DNA of 44,568 nucleotides from Gemmatimonadota bacterium (lineage in GTDB: Bacteria; Latescibacterota; UBA2968; GCA-2709665): the NCBI GenBank assembly GCA_002709665.1, contig PAQK01000067.1, positions 1 through 44,568 of the forward strand. Direction: 5' to 3'. The notes below the pieces were generated by a model, which was not told the DNA's origin, ran no database searches, and saw only the letters and a list, made by a program, of their open reading frames with translations. A program made the position numbers and the translations under genes. This document shows, in pieces, positions 39,623 through 44,568 of this stretch (its first letter is position 1; every line of letters begins with the position of its first letter).

Positions 39623-40751
39623 GTGAGTGCACAGAGTATTCAGGACACTCACAGGGCATTGGGAATTCACCGTGCAATGGAGGTGGCAAGAGAAGAATAT
39701 CTGGAATACATGACCTTCCATTCCAAGGGGCCTCCGATGTTTACCGATATATTCGGGTCACTTCTGGGGTTGAAGGAAGAATGGCGCGAACAGGGTCCCA
39801 GTGAAACAGAAATCGATTTCTCTGCCTTCTGATACCGGAGAACTATGTCCTATGCGGTGGCGGTCAATACGGGATGGGTGGGTGGTGGCACATCGAAAAT
39901 CTTGGAGGATAATGGAGAGTTTACGGTCGCCCTGGACAAGTACGGAAGGCGGGTGAAGCTCTTTAAACGGTCGGCTACGCTTCCGCTGGACTACCCGGTG
40001 GAATCGATGGATGATTGGTTAAGGATCAAATAGAACTATGATTACAACGACGCACGGTTAGGCGAAGCGTGGAAGGATCGGGCGTTGGCGGCTAGAGAAA
40101 AAGGGATGGTCATTCAGATAAGCCTGCCTGGGGGGCTCGATCAGCCAAGGCAGTTAATGGGTGAGGCGAGCTTGTGCGAATCCTATTACACACAGCCTGA
40201 TCTGATTCACGAAATGCTTGAGACGATGGGCGAGACGGTGGTTCGCATCCTGGACAGGGTGTCTTCTGAGATTCAGGTGGACCAGTTGTTTGTCCAGGAG
40301 GATATGGCTGGAAAGAGTGGCCCGCTTGCCGGTCCCAAGCAAGTCGAGTCCTTCATTAAACCCTATTATCGCAAGGCTTGGGATTTGTTGAAGTCCCGGG
40401 GCGCCCGGATTTTTTCTCAGGATTCCGATGGGGATTAATCTTATGTATCCCAATGAGCCGGTTGCCGGGATGGACATTGTGAAGATTAGGGAGGTCCATG
40501 GTTCCAGACTGGCCTTTATGGGCGGCATCGACAAGCACGTGATCAGGCGGAGTAAGGGAGAGATCGTTGTAGAACTGGAGCATAAGATTCCTCCGATGGT
40601 ACAAACGGGTGGATGTCTTTTGGGACTGGACCATCGAATACCGAACGGGACGTCCCTTGAGAACTATCGCTTCTACATAAGTAAGGTCTGGCAAATCCTG
40701 GAACAAGAGCTTGGGCAACCGATCCCGGGACAATTGAACGCAGTCACATAG
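39623..40751 (+). pseudogene. Uroporphyrinogen decarboxylase (URO-D)/methyltransferase-like protein, interrupted
   Basis: DFSAF*YRRTMSYAVAVNTGWVGGG...VESMDDWLRIK*NYDYNDARLGEAW...GARIFSQDSDG | INLMYPNEPVAGMDIVKIREVHGSRLAFMGGIDKHVIRR; TGA 39830-39832, TAG 40031-40033, frame-changing indel near 40430. Confidence 0.83.
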
Positions 40752-40770
40752 TGAGGTGAGGAGAGCGAGC

Positions 40771-41805
40771 ATGAAACGGTTCAAGAATGCCGGGGACGTC
40801 AAGGTGGGGGTCATTGGGTATGGTGGCGCATTCAATATGGGTCGGGAGCATCTCAAGGGAATGATGGAGGCCGGTATGTCTCCCTCGGCTGTCGCAGAGA
40901 TCGATCCCGAAAGACGTAAGGTTGCCGAGGAGGACTTTCCCGGATTACGGGGTTTTGACTCGGTCACGCGAATGCTGAAACAGTCGGACGTAGATCTGGT
41001 TGTGCTGATTACGCCACACAATACGCACGCAAAACTGGCACTCCAGTGTTTGCGTGCCGGGAGGCACGTGATCAGTGAGAAACCCCTCGCGATAACGACT
41101 GCCGAGTGTGATGCGATTATCAGGGAAGCCAAGAAACGCAACCTATTGCTGTCGACCTACCACAACCGACATTGGGACGGATGTGTGATGGAGGCGGTCC
41201 ACCACATCGTAAAGGAGAAGGCCATAGGGGAGGTCTACCGGATCGACGCGCACATCGGTGGCTATGACCAACCCGGAGACTGGTGGCGCTCAAGCAAAAC
41301 AATCTCCGGTGGTATTCTCTATGATTGGGGTGTTCACCTTCTCGAGTACGCCCTTCAGATCATCAAGTCGGACGTGGTGGAAGTCAGCGGATACGCAAAA
41401 ACAGGATTCTGGGCGCCGAAGACTGCCTGGAAAAAGGATACGAATGAAGATGTTGCGTCTGCAGTCGTCAGGTTCAAGAAGGGAGAATGGGTGACATTGA
41501 CGGTTACAACTTTGGAATCCAACCCCAAACCCGGCCAGCTCGAAATCACAGGGACGAAAGGCAGCTATATTTTCGACGGTCGGACCTACGAACTGATCCA
41601 GCAGGTTGACGATAAGCAGGTTGTAACGAAGGGCAACAACCGACCCAGGGCGTGGGGCGCGTTCTATAAGAATATTGCCGGACATCTGACAAAGGGTCAA
41701 AAGCTGATCATCACGCCGGAGTGGTCCAGAAGGCCGATCCACATCCTGGACCTGGCGGTGAAAAGTGCGAAACAGGGTAGAGCATTAAGAACGAAGTATA
41801 GCTGA
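40771..41805 (+). CDS. Gfo/Idh/MocA family oxidoreductase
   Basis: KVGVIGYGGAFNMGREHLKGM, HVISEKPLAITTAECDAII motifs. Confidence 0.92.
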   Translation: MKRFKNAGDVKVGVIGYGGAFNMGREHLKGMMEAGMSPSAVAEIDPERRKVAEEDFPGLRGFDSVTRMLKQSDVDLVVLITPHNTHAKLALQCLRAGRHVISEKPLAITTAECDAIIREAKKRNLLLSTYHNRHWDGCVMEAVHHIVKEKAIGEVYRIDAHIGGYDQPGDWWRSSKTISGGILYDWGVHLLEYALQIIKSDVVEVSGYAKTGFWAPKTAWKKDTNEDVASAVVRFKKGEWVTLTVTTLESNPKPGQLEITGTKGSYIFDGRTYELIQQVDDKQVVTKGNNRPRAWGAFYKNIAGHLTKGQKLIITPEWSRRPIHILDLAVKSAKQGRALRTKYS

Positions 41806-41836
41806 ATGGCGGCAACGAATCTTTAAGGAGTAAGGG

Positions 41837-43156
41837 ATGTCCAACAGGGCTTTGCGCGCGGTGTCCCACGTCCCACCGATTTTCTCCCCTCCTGACGTTA
41901 CCAAGATGCAGGGCTACACGTCCAGATTGAGTGGCGCGCCTGAAGACAATATCGCATTCAGAATGACAACGGTTGCCAACTCCTACGATGTAACGTTTAG
42001 CAGGTTGGGGAAGAACGGGGAGACCGTTGGTGTTCTGGAGAATGTGAAGGGGCGCCTTCAGCAATCCCCACCTAATGCTTGGGAGGAGGGATGCGGCTGG
42101 CAGTCTGATTTCTTCTGGGTGATCCCTGAAGATGCAAGGTCCTGGATGTATTGTGCAGAATTTGTCGATTCGAACGGGTCTGGTTTCCACGTGCCGTTCA
42201 TTGTTAATCCCAGGTTCGATAAGCAAAGCAAGCTGGCCTGTCTGGGATCTACCAATACATGGAACGCCTACAATGGCTGGGGAGGGATGTCGGCCTACAG
42301 TGAGCCCCAACCGTGCACACTCAGCCTGGACCGGCCAATGCCTGTTGCAACTCCGGTGGGCGAAGGCAGAAGTCACCTTCTTCGCGCTGAACTCTGGGTG
42401 TTGGACTGGATGGCCGAGTCCGGTTATGCAGTGGATGTGTACTCGGACATGGATCTTCATCGTGGATGGGAATGGCTCAAAGAGTACAGAGCTCTGGTAG
42501 TCAGCACACACAGTGAGTACTGGTCGGAACCGATGCGCGATCACCTGGATGCCTATTTGGATGCCGGCGGAAGCCTGCTCTACCTGTCCGGCAATGGGAT
42601 GTACTGGAAGGTGACATACGATTCCACCTGCCGGATCATGGAAATTCGAAAGGACGGAAAACCTCACTATCAGACAGGGGAGGAAAGCGGACTGTGGCGA
42701 AATCTGGGCAGGCCCGAACATGGGGTGCTGGGCGTAGGCTATGCCAGGCCGGGGTATATGACGTTTGCTCCGTACAGAGTTGAAGATCCCTCGCACTGGA
42801 TTTTCGAAGGACTGGGGTTAAAGCAGGGAGATCTTATCGGAGGAGAGGGAATCAATGGAGGTGCAGCCAGCGGCTGGGAAGCCGATCAGATACGAAAAGG
42901 ATGGTCGCCGCATAACTTGACGGTCCTGGCCAAGGGAATAAATCCTGCTGATTACATGTCTCCCGGTTGCTCTGCAGTATATCCCGACTCGGACTATGAA
43001 TGGGATGGAACAGGCGGTGCACATATGACCTACTATGATCACCCAGGAGGTGGTGGTGTGTTTTCAGTGGGGTCTATAGCCTTCGGCGGCAGCCTTGTTG
43101 TAGACGGACACCTCCAGGGTGTGGTACGAAACGTGTTGGACAGCTTTATTCAATGA
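41837..43156 (+). CDS. N,N-dimethylformamidase large-subunit-like protein
   Basis: STNTWNAYNGWGG, LWVLDWMAESGYAVDVYSDMDLH, STHSEYWSEPMRDHLDAYLDAGGSLLYLSGNGMYW motifs. Confidence 0.75.
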   Translation: MSNRALRAVSHVPPIFSPPDVTKMQGYTSRLSGAPEDNIAFRMTTVANSYDVTFSRLGKNGETVGVLENVKGRLQQSPPNAWEEGCGWQSDFFWVIPEDARSWMYCAEFVDSNGSGFHVPFIVNPRFDKQSKLACLGSTNTWNAYNGWGGMSAYSEPQPCTLSLDRPMPVATPVGEGRSHLLRAELWVLDWMAESGYAVDVYSDMDLHRGWEWLKEYRALVVSTHSEYWSEPMRDHLDAYLDAGGSLLYLSGNGMYWKVTYDSTCRIMEIRKDGKPHYQTGEESGLWRNLGRPEHGVLGVGYARPGYMTFAPYRVEDPSHWIFEGLGLKQGDLIGGEGINGGAASGWEADQIRKGWSPHNLTVLAKGINPADYMSPGCSAVYPDSDYEWDGTGGAHMTYYDHPGGGGVFSVGSIAFGGSLVVDGHLQGVVRNVLDSFIQ

Positions 43157-43168
43157 TGGGAATACGAG

Positions 43169-44062
43169 ATGAGTGACAGCGAAGGTACGGCCAGTTATGA
43201 CCTACATCTTCATACGTATTGGAGTTACGATGCTGAGGCCACACCGGTAAATCACTTTATACGTGCGCGGGAGTTGGGTGTGAAGTGCATTACCGTCACA
43301 GAACACCACGTTCTCGATTCATTGCCTGAAGTGTTGGAATTAGCTCAGGACTTTTCGGATGTAATGATGGTCCCTTCAGCTGAACTAACAGTTACAACTT
43401 CCATCGGAGCGGTCGACCTGCTCTGTTATGGCTTCCCGCCTGAACAGTCGACAGCGATGAAGCAAGTGTTGGCTGCATACCACGATTGGCAGTGTGCCTT
43501 CGGCGCTGCAATCTCTGCAGGACTCTCCGCACTTGGTCATCCATTCTCGGACAGGGAGAGAATGGACCTGCTCAAGACCTATCGACCGAATAAAGCGATC
43601 CGGGTCCAGGGCAACACACACGTGAAGGGTGGTGTGATCCGTCAATTCTGCGTTGAGAAAGGATTCATGAATTCTGTGGACGACTACAGTGACCTGATGA
43701 AACAGGCCGGCCGGATGGTGATCTTTCCGCAATACCCACACGTTAGAGACGTGATACCCACTGTCAAAGCTGAAGGTGCCGTAGTGGCAATAGCCCATCC
43801 ACATGGGTACTTCAATCAGGGCGAAGTTGAGCGAATGGATATGTTGAGAGAAGAGTGCAGTCTAGACGGAATAGAGTGTGCTCATCCTTCCGTGCCTGAT
43901 GAGTTCACATTGGTGTATCGTGAGTATTGCGAAAGGAACGGGATGTTCTCGACGGGTGGGTCGGACTGCCATTCCGATGCTGACATTGAAAGGGCTTTCG
44001 CTGCACACGGCGGCCCTGATGATTGGCTCGATGAGTTCTTGAATCGTGTGCCGATGTCGTGA
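43169..44062 (+). CDS. PHP-domain metal-dependent phosphoesterase-like protein
   Basis: YDLHLHTYWSYDAEATP, ITVTEHHVLDSLPEV, IAHPHGYF, GGSDCHSD motifs. Confidence 0.88.
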   Translation: MSDSEGTASYDLHLHTYWSYDAEATPVNHFIRARELGVKCITVTEHHVLDSLPEVLELAQDFSDVMMVPSAELTVTTSIGAVDLLCYGFPPEQSTAMKQVLAAYHDWQCAFGAAISAGLSALGHPFSDRERMDLLKTYRPNKAIRVQGNTHVKGGVIRQFCVEKGFMNSVDDYSDLMKQAGRMVIFPQYPHVRDVIPTVKAEGAVVAIAHPHGYFNQGEVERMDMLREECSLDGIECAHPSVPDEFTLVYREYCERNGMFSTGGSDCHSDADIERAFAAHGGPDDWLDEFLNRVPMS

Positions 44063-44568
44063 ATGCCGGATATAGACTCCGAGCAGGAAAGGAATAGGAT
44101 GATGACCGAATTTTCCGAGGGACTTCTTGCAGATCTGAAATCGGCGACATTGTCGCCACCAAGTTCAAGGCCTAGAATTCTGATTGGCGAAGAAGAGATC
44201 GTTGAGTTTCGACGTCGTGTCGACAATACCCCCGGTTTCAAGGATTCCATCGTTGCCCAGGCGCAGGGAGCTGATGAGAACGAGGATCTGTTCGGGTCGA
44301 AGCGTGAGATTCCTTACCTGTGCCAGCCCGCTATAAGGGCGCTTGCCCAGGGAGCATTCGTTGCGGAGGATGCGAAGTTTGCGGACAAGACACTTGAGGG
44401 GATCGAAGTGATGTTCTCCTGGCCCGCCGAGGAATGGGTTGCGCGACCACACCGGCCCATGAGGTGCGACCATGCGATGCTGAATGTTGCCTCGACGATT
44501 GGAATCGCGTTGGATTTCTGCCACGGTTTCTGGTCGCCTGAGGTCGTCAAGTCGATTTCCGACAGGAT
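44063..44568 (+). CDS. Heparinase II/III or alginate-lyase-like protein (5' part, runs off the window)
   Basis: Open frame to the window end: ...SRPRILIGEEEIVEFRRRVDNTPGFKDSIVAQ...LNVASTIGIALDFCHGFWSPEVVKSISD. Initiation could be ATG 44063, 44099 or 44102. Confidence 0.55.
   Translation, partial: MPDIDSEQERNRMMTEFSEGLLADLKSATLSPPSSRPRILIGEEEIVEFRRRVDNTPGFKDSIVAQAQGADENEDLFGSKREIPYLCQPAIRALAQGAFVAEDAKFADKTLEGIEVMFSWPAEEWVARPHRPMRCDHAMLNVASTIGIALDFCHGFWSPEVVKSISDR

Noticed and set aside
18197-39832. Selenocysteine at the other in-frame TGAs (sulfatase 18197, creatininase 30613, URO-D 39830)
   Set aside because: None aligns with an expected catalytic Cys, unlike the peroxiredoxin TGA.
11597-40751. 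Alternative genetic code or a single reassigned stop codon explaining the in-frame stops
   Set aside because: TAA, TAG and TGA all occur inside interrupted genes and several of these genes also have frameshifts, whereas many intact genes terminate at each of the same codons.
10456-40751. All interruptions as random sequencing or assembly errors
   Set aside because: Lesions cluster two or more per gene in eight genes and are not seen in about 28 others, including the longest. Not excluded for individual indels such as CCCCCAAAAAC.
1-44568. CRISPR arrays, tRNA/rRNA genes, IS transposases
   Set aside because: No repeat-spacer pattern, cloverleaf or transposase ORF was recognised by eye; a tRNAscan/CRISPR search would be needed to exclude them formally.

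Overview
This 44.6 kb window looks like a bacterial accessory region rich in catabolic genes. The family mix (sulfatases, BNR-repeat proteins, PhyH dioxygenase, creatininase-like, HpcH aldolase, MR/MLE, Gfo/Idh/MocA, PHP, DMFase-like) resembles Latescibacterota/Poribacteria-type genomes, but that placement is inference. I count about 28 intact or edge-truncated genes and 8 interrupted ones. No rRNA, tRNA or CRISPR array was recognised. Three signals stand out. (1) A secreted peroxiredoxin-like gene (26501-27105) has a TGA exactly at the expected peroxidatic Cys of a W-C-P-x-C motif. A bacterial-SECIS-like stem-loop with a GGUC(C) apical loop starts 12 nt after the TGA, its loop 20 nt after it. 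The same gene also carries a TAG and a -1 frameshift. (2) Eight genes each carry two or more in-frame stops or frameshifts, while their neighbours carry none that I could see. This points to gene-specific pseudogenisation rather than random sequencing error or a recoded stop codon. (3) A 435-codon tyrosine recombinase frame is cut by two in-frame TAA codons, the second removing the catalytic His and Tyr. Two coherent catabolic clusters are also present: sulfatase/BNR/acetylpolyamine-amidohydrolase at 1.2-8.0 kb and a sugar-acid-type set at 20.9-26.4 kb. All assignments come from reading translated motifs; no database searches were run.
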